Below, in pieces: positions 8,625 to 17,342 of a stretch of DNA of 64,000 nucleotides. Source of the DNA: RPQJ01 sp963732415 (lineage in GTDB: Bacteria > Pseudomonadota > Gammaproteobacteria > Steroidobacterales > Steroidobacteraceae); the NCBI GenBank assembly GCA_963732415.1, contig CAVSZK010000021.1:186001-250000 (forward strand), in the 5' to 3' direction. A model generated the notes under the pieces. The model was not told the origin of the DNA and did no database searches. It saw only the letters and a list, made by a program, of their open reading frames with translations. The stretch's first letter is position 1, and every line of letters begins with the position of its first letter. Made by a program: the position numbers and the translations under genes.

Positions 8625-10784
8625 TCAGTAGACGTCGTCCATCGTGTTGTGCACGTTGAACTTTCCGGTGGGCGTCACGATGCGTGGGTCGTCGATGACG
8701 GCCTTGAGCTTCAAGGTCTTGTCGTCGACGACGACTATGGCCGAGCGCTGATCCTTGCCATTCCAGACCGAGAACCAGACTTCGTCGCCGGCCTTGTTGA
8801 ATTCCGGCTGTACGACGCGCTTCGGACCCTCGCCAAGGTTCGCCCATTCGGCGATCGGCAGCACCTGGTAGCCGGCGTCGAGGTTGCTCGTGTCGAAGAC
8901 CGCCACGCTCTGGGCGATCTTCGGGTCGGGATTGAGCGGCGTGTCCACGTAGAGGTGGGTGGACTTCGGATTCGACTTCACGAACAGTGAGCCGCCACCC
9001 TGGCCTTTCAGCACACGAACGACCTTCCAGGCGTTGTCCTCGTGGGCCACCGGGTCGGTGCCGATCAACGTGACTTTCTCGTTGCCGAGCGCGCTGGTAA
9101 CCCACACCGGCCCGTACTTCGCGTCGGTGAAGTTCGCGCCGCGACCCGGGTGGGGGATCTTGTCGACGTCAATGAGTGCCGTCAGCTTCTGTTCCTTGGA
9201 GTCGATCACTGCGATCTTGTTCGACTGGTTCGCGGCGGTCAGGAAGTACCGCTTCGTGACGTCCCAGCCGCCGTCGTGCAGGAAACGTGCGGCACCAATG
9301 GTGGTGGTCTTGAGGTTGTTGATGTCCTCGAAGTTCACCAGCAGGACCTGGCCGGTTTCCTTGACGTTGACGATGAACTCCGGGTGCTCATGCGAGGCCA
9401 CGATGGCAGCCACGCGCGGCTCCGGGTGGTACTCCTGCGTGTCCACGGTCATGCCACGGGTCGAGACGATCTTCAGCGGCTCGAGCGTCGCGCCGTCCAT
9501 GATCGTGTACTGCGGTGGCCAATAGGATCCCGCGATCGCGTACTTGTCCTCATAGCCCTTGTACTTCGACGTTTCGACCGAGCGCGCCTCCAGCCCGACC
9601 TTGATCTCGGCCACCTTGCCCGGGGTTTCCATGAATAGGTCGATCAGGTCGATCCTGCCGTCGCGGCCGATCGTGTACACATAGCGCCCGGAACTCGACA
9701 TCCGTGAGATGTGTACCGCGTAACCGGTCTTGATGACCGTGATGATCTTCTTGGTGTCGCCGTCGATCAGCGCAATCTCGCCGCTGTCGCGCAGCGTCAC
9801 GACGAAGATGTTGTCGATGTTCAGCTTGTTCTGCTTGGTCTTGGGCCGCTCCGACACCGGGACGATGACGTTCCAGCTGGCCTTGATGTCTTTCATGCCG
9901 AACTCGGGCGGCTGCGGCGGCTCGTTCTGTACGTAGCGCGCCATCAGGTCGACCTGTGCGGGCGTGAGTTCACCTGACTTGCCCCAGCTCGGCATGCCGG
10001 CCGGCGAGCCCTGGTTGATGAAGACCTTCAGGTACTCGGTGCCTTTCTTCTGTGTAATGTCGGGGGTGAGGGGCTTGCCGGTGGCACCCTTGCGGAGCAC
10101 ACCGTGGCAGCCGGCGCAGCGCTGGAAATATATCTGCTGCGCTTCCTTGAACTCGGCCTCCGACATCGTCGGCGCGCCGGGCGTCATCAGGATCTGCGCG
10201 CCTTCGGCGCCAGCCGGGGAGGGTGCTCCCTGGTACTTCAGTTCCGCGACCGTGGTCGGATGCTGGGTCGGCGAATCAGCCTGCTTCGGCGTCGCGGCCG
10301 CCTTGGCGCGTACTGCCGCTACCTGCGAGACGGAGACCGTGCCGCCGGCGTTTCCCCAGGAGTTCATCGCGAACGTGAGCGCGTCGGCTATTTCCCGGTC
10401 GGAAAGCTGCACCATGGCAGGCATCACCGAGTTGAACTTTTCGCCATTGACGACCACCTCGCCCTGCAGGCCGTTCACCACCACGCCGATCGCGCGGTCC
10501 TTGTCGCCGAGCAGGTAGTCCGAGCCGGCAAGTGGCGGAAATGCGCCGGGCAGGCCCTTTCCATCCGCCTGGTGGCAGGCCATGCAGACGGTGTCGAATA
10601 CCTTCCTGCCCTCGGCGATCCGGGCGGCGCCGGCGGACGCGCCGGCGACCTCGGCCTGGTGCACCTGTGGTGCGCTTGCGCTGGTCTCAGGCTGCTGGGC
10701 AAGGGCTGTCGTGGCGAGGGCGAGGGCGCCCATGGCACCGAGCGACAGTGCGTACCGAATGCGGAAATTCAGCTTCGACGTCAT
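8625..10784 (-). CDS. nirS: Cytochrome cd1 nitrite reductase with extra N-terminal cytochrome c domain
   Basis: Periplasmic nitrite reductase reducing nitrite to NO. From ATG 10784 (GGGAG 5 bp upstream; an ATG 12 bp earlier is in frame) it has 719 residues, well above the usual 560-600. Order: signal peptide; an extra cytochrome c domain with CMACH near residue 67; a linker; the normal cytochrome c domain with CAGCH near 223; then the eight-bladed d1 propeller. Diagnostic d1 segments are TGYAVHISRM (proximal His), ASHEHPEF and LHDGGWD (active-site histidines), and the C-terminus TPTGKFNVHNTMDDVY. An FNR/Dnr box lies at about -41.5 of a plausible start site and a strong terminator follows. No heme d1 synthesis genes adjoin it. 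Confidence 0.96.
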   Translation of the reverse strand: MTSKLNFRIRYALSLGAMGALALATTALAQQPETSASAPQVHQAEVAGASAGAARIAEGRKVFDTVCMACHQADGKGLPGAFPPLAGSDYLLGDKDRAIGVVVNGLQGEVVVNGEKFNSVMPAMVQLSDREIADALTFAMNSWGNAGGTVSVSQVAAVRAKAAATPKQADSPTQHPTTVAELKYQGAPSPAGAEGAQILMTPGAPTMSEAEFKEAQQIYFQRCAGCHGVLRKGATGKPLTPDITQKKGTEYLKVFINQGSPAGMPSWGKSGELTPAQVDLMARYVQNEPPQPPEFGMKDIKASWNVIVPVSERPKTKQNKLNIDNIFVVTLRDSGEIALIDGDTKKIITVIKTGYAVHISRMSSSGRYVYTIGRDGRIDLIDLFMETPGKVAEIKVGLEARSVETSKYKGYEDKYAIAGSYWPPQYTIMDGATLEPLKIVSTRGMTVDTQEYHPEPRVAAIVASHEHPEFIVNVKETGQVLLVNFEDINNLKTTTIGAARFLHDGGWDVTKRYFLTAANQSNKIAVIDSKEQKLTALIDVDKIPHPGRGANFTDAKYGPVWVTSALGNEKVTLIGTDPVAHEDNAWKVVRVLKGQGGGSLFVKSNPKSTHLYVDTPLNPDPKIAQSVAVFDTSNLDAGYQVLPIAEWANLGEGPKRVVQPEFNKAGDEVWFSVWNGKDQRSAIVVVDDKTLKLKAVIDDPRIVTPTGKFNVHNTMDDVY

Positions 10785-10846
10785 GGTGACTCCCATTTTC
10801 TGCAGGGCCGTGGCGGGCGCAGCAGCGTGCGCCCACCTCGTGAGTC

Positions 10847-10888
10847 ACCTTAGGCGGGGGAAGCGGCGCCCGCCTTGATCTCAGTCAA
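10847..10888 (-). promoter_or_regulatory. FNR/Dnr-dependent promoter of nirS
   Basis: The box TTGAT-CTCA-GTCAA occupies 10875-10888 and matches the FNR/Dnr consensus TTGAT-N4-ATCAA at 9 of 10 positions. A -10-like TAAGGT (minus strand) lies at 10847-10852, 32 bp from box centre to centre, the geometry of class II FNR-activated promoters. It lies between the Dnr-like gene and nirS. Confidence 0.75.
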
Positions 10889-10908
10889 CTATGGAGCCCG
10901 GGAAGGGC

Positions 10909-11613
10909 CTAGACCGCTGTGTCGAGCACCGCGAGCAGCCTGGCCCGGTCGGGGACCTGCAGGTTACGGCCCTTGACGATGATCGCGCCGCCGTCCGAAA
11001 GGTGCCGCAGGATCCTGGACAGCGTCTCGGGTTTCATCGACAAGCGCGAGGCGAGTTCCTGGCGTGATTCGGTCAACGTAAGCTCGGTTGGACCGTCATG
11101 GCCCGGCGGCAGGCGGCCCTCGATCAGCCTGACGAGCCGGTGGGTGGCGCTTTCGAGCGTCAGGTACTCGATTTCCCGGATGCGCATGTGCAGTCGCTGG
11201 CTCAGGTGGCCGAGCATACGCAGGCAGGTGCCCGGGCTATCGCGCAGGATCGACACATACTCACGATTAGTGAAGCGGGCGACGTGCGAACTGGCTGCGG
11301 CGACCGCCGAAACCGGGTAGACCGAACCCTCCATGAACATCACCGCCTCGGCGAAGCTCTGGCCCTCGCCCAGTATGTCAACGATCTTTTCCTCGCCCGA
11401 TTTCGAATACAGGACCAGGTTCACCTGACCCGAAAGCACGATGTAGAAGTGCTGGGCAGGCTGTCCGCGGTCGAACAGCAGCTGGCCGGATTCGTATTCG
11501 TCGACGTGGCTTGTGGCGATCATCCGTTGCATCTGCGGCGGCGAAAGGCCGGCGAACAGGTGGTGGGCGCGGATGCCGGCAATCTGCTGTGGTCCCGTGG
11601 ACATGGGCTGCAC
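10909..11613 (-). CDS. Crp/Fnr-family regulator, Dnr-like
   Basis: Predicted NO-responsive activator of denitrification genes. The protein has 234 residues: an N-terminal cyclic-nucleotide-type beta-roll (GQLLFDRGQPAQHFYIVLSGQVNLV), a long dimer helix, and a C-terminal helix-turn-helix with recognition helix KPETLSRILRHL, containing the E..SR residues that read TTGAT half-sites. The N-terminal cysteine cluster that binds 4Fe-4S in FNR is absent (one cysteine in all), which favours the Dnr class. Start is GTG 11613, or ATG 11604. It is the last gene after nnrS and sirB2, and three matching boxes occur in this window. Confidence 0.88.
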   Translation of the reverse strand: MQPMSTGPQQIAGIRAHHLFAGLSPPQMQRMIATSHVDEYESGQLLFDRGQPAQHFYIVLSGQVNLVLYSKSGEEKIVDILGEGQSFAEAVMFMEGSVYPVSAVAAASSHVARFTNREYVSILRDSPGTCLRMLGHLSQRLHMRIREIEYLTLESATHRLVRLIEGRLPPGHDGPTELTLTESRQELASRLSMKPETLSRILRHLSDGGAIIVKGRNLQVPDRARLLAVLDTAV

Positions 11614-11631
11614 GGTAGCAGCCCGGACGGG

Positions 11632-12021
11632 TCACGAAAAGACGCCGAGCGGCGAGTGTGTCCTCGCGACGGTGACGAGGAATGCGACGGTTGCCAGTGC
11701 AGCGATGAACGCGGCCATCCGCACGCCCCTGGTCCGGCCGGGACTGAGGGCGATGCTTCCAAGCACGACATAGGCGACCAGCAGCACCACCTTCATCGTC
11801 AGCCAGCCGGTCGCGAACGGATACTGCCGGATCACGGTCGTGAGCATCAGCGCCGTGGTCAGCAGCACGGTATCCACGGCAATCGGCACGATGCGCAGGA
11901 CCATGTGCCGGTGCAGCTGCGAACCAGCCACCATCAGCAGGCCGCGAAACGCGAACAGCGTGATCGTCAGTATTGCGCAGGTGATGTGCACCTGCCGCAG
12001 GGAGAGGTAGTAGCCGGTCAT
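11632..12021 (-). CDS. SirB2-family integral membrane protein
   Basis: A 129-residue membrane protein with about four hydrophobic helices (YYLSLRQVHITCAILTITLFAFRG at the start, MKVVLLVAYVVLGSIAL in the middle). The start region, histidine in the first helix and RQYPF..GWLTMKVVLL match the SirB2 family, small heme-containing-type membrane proteins of unknown role often found by respiratory genes. Its ATG overlaps the nnrS stop (ATGA, 12018-12021), so the two are co-translated. It precedes the Dnr-like regulator by 18 bp. Confidence 0.85.
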   Translation of the reverse strand: MTGYYLSLRQVHITCAILTITLFAFRGLLMVAGSQLHRHMVLRIVPIAVDTVLLTTALMLTTVIRQYPFATGWLTMKVVLLVAYVVLGSIALSPGRTRGVRMAAFIAALATVAFLVTVARTHSPLGVFS

Positions 12022-13235
12022 CCGGGCTTGCCGTCGGAGCGAGGTGACAGGTAGATCTCGAGGTTACGTGTCGACCAGATTCCGAATGCGGCAATCCACG
12101 CGAACATGCTGCCGAGAAGAAGATTGCGGACGGCATCGGGCGCGGCCACGACTTCGCTGAACACGCGCATGACTGCCGCCGCCTGAACGCCCACGAAGCA
12201 GGCCAGTGTCGTGCGGTTCATGGCCAGCGGTCGGCCCGAATGACCCATCGTCACGCGGGTGACCATGGCCACCAGCATGCTGCCGAAGAAGCCGATGCCG
12301 AGTGCATGGATGGGTGCGCGCCCGAGCAGCCATGTTCCCGTGATCACGAAGCCCGCGTCGCGCGTCGCCTGCAGGACCATGGCCACCGGCAGCCATGCAA
12401 CGCCCGCGTAGAGTGTCCACAGCAGCGGATTGCCGCGGGCGCCGGGCGACGTCCAGCGGATCGCGCAGGTTGCCGTGAGCACCGTCAGCGCCACGTCGGC
12501 AAGAGGCAGCCACTCGAGCGCCCCTGCGGTTCCGAGCAGCAGCCGCGCGTAGGAGAGTGCCACGACTGCAACCAGCATCCAGAGCGGCCGCCACGCCACA
12601 TAGCCGGAAATCGCATTCTGGGAGAAAAACGGGATCATGCGGTGGCAGACCGCGAAGAACACCGGCAACAGGAAACCCCACAGTGCCGCGCGTACAGCGA
12701 AATGCAACGCAAAGTCGTTGGCACCGGCCAGCCCGTAACCGAATCCCGCGACGGACACGGCACCAACCGAGACCGCGGTGCTTGCGACGACCGCGTGCGA
12801 CACGAGCTGCTGCGAATCGACCAGCACGCGCAGCAGCGCGACCAGGCCGGTGACGAGACCGGCCGTGGCCAGCGTGACGGCGAGCAGTTGCAGCGAGAGG
12901 CCACGATGCGCGCCGGCGAGCCAGGCGAGCGTCGCGAGGAAGAGGAGGACGGCGGTCGCCACGTAGGAGGTCCGCGGAACGGTGGGTCCGTTCATCCAGC
13001 GCGGAAACGTCGTGAACAGGAAGCCGAACATGAAGGTCGGCAGGACCACGAACAGCATCAGGAAGCTGTGCGCCCAGATTGGTGCCACCTGGAGGTCGAG
13101 GGCCCAGATCGGCTTCCCCGCGTAGCGCGCGAGCAGGTGCACGGCCCACCAGCCACTCGCGAGCAGCAGGCTCGCCATGCCGCAGAAGAAGTGCAGGCGG
13201 TGCGGTGCGAGCGTGAGCGTCTTCCAGCGATTCAT
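12018..13235 (-). CDS. nnrS: NnrS family protein (nitric-oxide response membrane protein)
   Basis: Heme- and copper-containing membrane protein family that protects cells from nitrosative stress and is usually co-regulated with denitrification. From ATG 13235 (AAAGG 8 bp upstream) it has 405 residues and about twelve transmembrane helices. Family signs are PHRLHFFCG at the N-terminus, FLFTTFPRW, CHRMIPFFSQNA, HALGIGFFGSMLVAMVTRVTMGHSGRPL. The open frame extends upstream to 13619 but that part overlaps norZ and is spurious. It lies 59 bp after norZ beyond a hairpin and is coupled to sirB2. Confidence 0.93.
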   Translation of the reverse strand: MNRWKTLTLAPHRLHFFCGMASLLLASGWWAVHLLARYAGKPIWALDLQVAPIWAHSFLMLFVVLPTFMFGFLFTTFPRWMNGPTVPRTSYVATAVLLFLATLAWLAGAHRGLSLQLLAVTLATAGLVTGLVALLRVLVDSQQLVSHAVVASTAVSVGAVSVAGFGYGLAGANDFALHFAVRAALWGFLLPVFFAVCHRMIPFFSQNAISGYVAWRPLWMLVAVVALSYARLLLGTAGALEWLPLADVALTVLTATCAIRWTSPGARGNPLLWTLYAGVAWLPVAMVLQATRDAGFVITGTWLLGRAPIHALGIGFFGSMLVAMVTRVTMGHSGRPLAMNRTTLACFVGVQAAAVMRVFSEVVAAPDAVRNLLLGSMFAWIAAFGIWSTRNLEIYLSPRSDGKPG

Positions 13236-13251
13236 CCTGCTGCCTTTGAAT

Positions 13252-13281
13252 GAAAATGGGCGGGCCCGGCAGGGCCCGCCC
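13252..13281 (-). terminator. Rho-independent terminator after norZ
   Basis: Perfect 10-bp stem GGGCGGGCCC / GGGCCCGCCC with a 4-base loop at 13258-13281, followed on the minus strand by ATTTTC. It sits between the NO reductase stop and the nnrS start, so nnrS-sirB2-dnr depends either on read-through or on its own promoter. Confidence 0.75.
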
Positions 13282-13294
13282 GGTGCAGTCGAGC

Positions 13295-15587
13295 CTAGTT
13301 TGCCGTGCGGGCCGCCGGCTGTGCGGCCGACGGGACCACGGCCTCCTGCCGCTGGCCGCGGCCGAGCCACAGCCTGGCGACGAACGCCACCAGCAGCAAG
13401 ACCCCGACGCTGAAGAGAAGGTCGCCCGGCATGCGCAGCCACACCAGCGTCTGCATCGTCGGCTGCTGCAGGAACTCTGCCGAGCGGGCGTACCAGAACC
13501 CGTGCGACACGGAGGCATAGACCTGCATCAGGCCGTAGGGCAGCAGCGACATCAACGCCATTGCGGCAAGGCCGAGATTCAGCGACCAGAACGACCACTT
13601 CAGCAGTCGCTCGTCCCATTGCGCCAGATTGCCAAGGCCGCGCAGGCAGAAGAGCATCAGGCCGATGCCGAGCATCCCGTACACGCCGAACAGCGCCGTG
13701 TGGCCGTGCAGCGGCGTCGTATTGAGTCCCTGCATGTAGTAGAGCGCGAGCGGCGGGTTGATCAGGAACCCGAACAGCCCCGCGCCGACCAGGTTCCAGA
13801 ACGCGACTGCGACGAAGAACAGGATCGGCCAGCGATAGGCCGCAACCCAGGGCTTGGCGTAGCTGTGCTTGTAGTTCTCGTAGGCCTCGAAGCCCACCAG
13901 CACCAGCGGCACTACTTCAAGCGCCGAGAACACCGAACCGATGGCTAGCACGCCGGTCGGCGTCCCCGTCCAGTACAGGTGGTGGAAAGTGCCGAGCACG
14001 CCGCCAGTGAGGAACACGACCGTGGCGAACAGCACGGCATTGGTTGCCGTCTTCACGCGTACCAGCCCGAGCCTGGTGAACAGGAAGGCGATGACTGCCG
14101 TCGCGAACACCTCGAAGAAGCCCTCGACCCAGAGGTGCACGACCCACCAGCGCCAGTATTCGACCATGGACAGGTGCGTGTTTCGACCCCACATGAGCCC
14201 GGCGCCGTAGAACAGACCGATTGCCACCGTGGAGAGGAACACCAGCAGCGTGATGGAGCGGCTGTCGTCGCGCGTCTTGAGCGCCGGCCACAGCGCGCGC
14301 CCGACCAGCAGCAGCCACAACATCAGGCCGATGAACAGGAACGCCTGCCAGAAGCGGCCCAGGTCGACGTACTCCCAGCCCTGGTGGCCGAACCAGAAGT
14401 TGGCGCCGAGGCCCATCTTCTGCATGACGGCGAACCATTGGCCGCCGAGCCCGCCGATCACGATCACCAGCAGGCAGGTGAACAGGAAATTGACGCCCAG
14501 TCGCTGGAATTTCGGTTCGTGCCCGGAGATCGCAGGCGCGATGTAGAGTCCTGTGGCAAGCCACGCGGTGGCGATCCACAACACCGCGATCTGCAGGTGC
14601 CAGGTGCGCGTGACCGTGTAGGGCAGCCAGTTGGCGAGCTGGAATCCATAGAATCCCTGGCCTTCGACCGCGTAGTGCGCGGTGATGCCGCCGAGTATGA
14701 CCTGCACAAGGAACAGGGCCGTCACCACCCAGAAGATACTTGGCGGTCGCCTTCATCGATGGCGTCGGCTTCAGGCCGCCGAGCGGATCGCTGTCGGGGA
14801 TCTCGGGCGCGGGCTCCTTGCCGTGCGTCGCGACGTAGTACCAGGTGAGCGCACCCACGCCGGCCAGCAGGCCGAGGATGCTGATGAAGGTCCACAGGTA
14901 GGTCGGCGTCGTCGGGACATTGCCCACCAGCGGTTCGGACGGCCAGTTGCTGGTGTAGCTGATTTCCTGGTTCGGGCGGTTCGTCACCGTCGACCATGCT
15001 GTCCAGAAGAAAAACGCCGTCATCGCCTGGCGATGCGCCGAATCGGGAATCGGGTTTTCCCGGATCGCGTACTGCGAGCGCAGGGTGGCGAGGCTGGCGT
15101 CGTCGCTGAACAGCCGGGTGTAGTGATCCGCGACTGCTGCGATAGCAGCCGCACGATCCTCCGAAACGGTTACCACTCCCGTTGCCGGATCGTAAGTGTT
15201 GGCGCGCATCTCGGTCGCCAGCCTCGTACGCAGTGCGGACTGCTGGGGAGGATCCAGCCCGGCGTATGGCTTGCCGGTCTCGCGCAAGGACCATGCGTCG
15301 AGGATTGCCGTCGCCTCGCGGTGCAGCCAGTCGGCCGACCAGTCGGGTGCGACGTAGCTGCCGTGACCCCAGACCGAGCCCAGTTGCTGGCCGCCGATCG
15401 ACTGCCAGACCTGGCGGCCGGTCTCCATGTCGTCACGCGAGTAGATCGTCTGGCCGGTGGTCGCCACGACCGCAGAGGGCATCGGGGGCGCCGCGAGGTA
15501 AATCTCGCGGCCGAAGTAGAGCAGGATGCCGAACGACACCACAAGCAGTGTCGCGAGCACTTTCCACAGTCGGTTCGTATCGTTCAC
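13295..15587 (-). pseudogene. norZ: Quinol-dependent nitric oxide reductase (qNor/NorZ), one-base frameshift
   Basis: Single-subunit NO reductase that reduces NO to N2O using quinol. Start is GTG 15587 with GGAG 6 bp upstream (TTG 15605 also open). The first ~287 residues (N-terminal helix, periplasmic cytochrome-like domain with VWQSIGGQQLGSVWGHGSYVAPDW, second helix) are in one frame; the remaining ~477 (HLWVEG, FHHLYW, LHGHTA histidine ligands of the heme b3/FeB site) are in another. Near 14736 the sequence reads KYLLGGD where the family has KYFWVVT; removing one base there restores an intact protein of about 763 residues. Either sequencing error or a fresh inactivating mutation. A Dnr box precedes it. 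Confidence 0.9.
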
Positions 15588-15661
15588 CTTGGTCTCCAAT
15601 GACAACCCGCGATTGCGCCGCGGAATGGGCGCAATGGTGGATGCGGCGCAGCAAGTGCGCC

Positions 15662-15675
15662 TTGACGGAGATCAA
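15662..15675 (-). promoter_or_regulatory. FNR/Dnr box upstream of norZ
   Basis: TTGAC-GGAG-ATCAA lies about 80 bp before the norZ start, 9 of 10 positions matching the consensus TTGAT-N4-ATCAA. Spacing to the gene is nearly the same as for nirS. It supports NO- or oxygen-controlled expression by the Dnr-like protein encoded nearby. Confidence 0.72.
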
Positions 15676-15687
15676 GCAGGAGGGGGG

Positions 15688-17085
15688 TTAGATCGCCTTC
15701 GAGAATCGCTGCTGCGATGCCTGCGCGGCCGGCAGGTAGGCGTCGAATGCCATTGCAAGGTGGCGCAGCAGCAGGCGCCCGGCGGGCAGCACCCGGAGTC
15801 CGGGATCGGCGAACTCGGCGAGGCCGTCGGCGACCATCGGCGCCAGCGTTGCGATCTCGCTGGCAAAGTAGGTCCGGAAGTCGATGCCGTGGCGCGCGCC
15901 GGTTGCGTCGTAGTCGAGTACGCCGTAGCACATGATCTGCTGGATCACGTCGCGTCGGATGATGTCGTCGCGCGTCATCGTATAGCCGCGATGCACCGGC
16001 AGGACGCCGCGGTCGAGCGCGCCATAGTATTCGGGCAGCGTCTTCTGGTTCTGGATGTAGTTGTCGCCGACCTTGCCGATCGAGCTCACGCCGAGCCCGA
16101 CCAGGTCGCAGTAGCCGCGCGTCGAATAGCCCTGGAAATTGCGGTACATGGTGCCCGCTTCCTGTGCGAGCACCAGCTCGTCCTGCGGCAGCGCGAAGTG
16201 GTCCATGCCGATGTACACATAACCGGCGTTCGACAACTTCTCGATCGTGAGTCCGAGCAGCGCCAGTCGCGTTTCCGGAGTGGGCAGGAACTCGGCGTTC
16301 AGCTGGCGCTGCGCCTTGAACATCTGCGGCAGGTGGGCGTACGCGTATACGGCGAAGCGGTCGGGCTTCGCGGAAAGCACGGTGTCGATGGTCTTCGCGA
16401 AGCCTTCGAGGTTCTGCTTCGGCAGCCCGTAGATCAGGTCGACGCTTACGGAGCCGAAGCCGAATTCGCGGGCATCGCGAATCAGCCTTAGTGTGTCGGG
16501 CACCGACTGGATCCGGTTGACGGCCTCCTGCACCAGCGGGTCGAAGTCCTGGATGCCGAGGCTGCAGCGATTGAAACCGATGCGCGCGAGGTCGCGCAGC
16601 GTGTCGCGCGTGATCGTGCGCGGGTCGAGCTCGATCGAATACTCCCGATCCGGGTCCTGCGACAGCTTGAAGTGGCTGCCCAGCTTCTCGACCAGCCGTT
16701 CGATCTCCAGCGACGTGAGGAAGGTCGGCGTGCCGCCGCCGAAGTGCAGCTGCTCGACCTCGCGGTCACGATCGTAGAGCTGGCCCTGCAGCTCGATCTC
16801 GCGGTGCAGCCTGTAGAGATAGGCTTCAGCCTTCTCGTGGTTGCGCGTGATGATCTTGGTGCAGCCGCAATAGAAGCAGGGGCTGGAGCAGAACGGGATG
16901 TGGACATAGAGCGACAGCGGGCGTGGGATCGGATCCTGGTTGCTCGCGATCGCGGCGGCCTGGTACTCGGGAAGGCCGAAACTGTCCGAAAACTGTACCG
17001 CCGTCGGGTACGAGGTATATCGGGGCCCCGACCGGTCGTATCGGCGGATGAGGTCGGCGTCGAACCTGATCTGGTGCGAGTACAT
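15688..17085 (-). CDS. hemN: Oxygen-independent coproporphyrinogen III oxidase
   Basis: Radical-SAM enzyme that decarboxylates coproporphyrinogen III in anaerobic heme synthesis, feeding the cytochromes encoded nearby. The protein has 465 residues, normal for HemN. The 4Fe-4S motif CSSPCFYC gives C66, C70 and C73. Other hallmarks are RYTSYPTA near residue 22, HFGGGTPTFL, and IGMDHFALP. ATG 17085 has GGGAAA just upstream. It stands alone on the minus strand upstream of norZ, with its own Dnr box at 17143-17156. Confidence 0.96.
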   Translation of the reverse strand: MYSHQIRFDADLIRRYDRSGPRYTSYPTAVQFSDSFGLPEYQAAAIASNQDPIPRPLSLYVHIPFCSSPCFYCGCTKIITRNHEKAEAYLYRLHREIELQGQLYDRDREVEQLHFGGGTPTFLTSLEIERLVEKLGSHFKLSQDPDREYSIELDPRTITRDTLRDLARIGFNRCSLGIQDFDPLVQEAVNRIQSVPDTLRLIRDAREFGFGSVSVDLIYGLPKQNLEGFAKTIDTVLSAKPDRFAVYAYAHLPQMFKAQRQLNAEFLPTPETRLALLGLTIEKLSNAGYVYIGMDHFALPQDELVLAQEAGTMYRNFQGYSTRGYCDLVGLGVSSIGKVGDNYIQNQKTLPEYYGALDRGVLPVHRGYTMTRDDIIRRDVIQQIMCYGVLDYDATGARHGIDFRTYFASEIATLAPMVADGLAEFADPGLRVLPAGRLLLRHLAMAFDAYLPAAQASQQRFSKAI

Positions 17086-17142
17086 CTGTTTCCCTGGTCG
17101 AAATCCGCGAAATGAGCTTGCGGCATCCCCTGGCCCGGCGCA

Positions 17143-17156
17143 TTGACATCGGTCAA
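17143..17156 (-). promoter_or_regulatory. FNR/Dnr box upstream of hemN
   Basis: TTGAC-ATCG-GTCAA is a perfectly symmetrical box about 64 bp before the hemN start, 8 of 10 positions matching TTGAT-N4-ATCAA. It lies in the divergent region shared with the ferredoxin-NADP reductase gene, so it could affect either direction; distance favours hemN. Confidence 0.65.
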
Positions 17157-17342
17157 GCGCCGGGTCGCGGGCTGCAACGCGGCTGGCTCCCGCAAGGATA
17201 GTCGCGGTCGGGCCCGGGTGGTAGGCCGGGGTTTTCCGCGGGCGGGTCCGGGACCCACGCAGCCGTAATTCGGTGAACCGGTGGCCGGGGCCGCTGATCC
17301 GCTAGAATTTCCCCTTTTACGCCCCCGGACCGGAGAACCGCC

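Noticed and set aside
12240..13253. Long plus-strand open frame of 337 codons
   Set aside because: It lies antisense to nnrS, is rich in Arg/His/Gln with no motif, and is a by-product of high GC.
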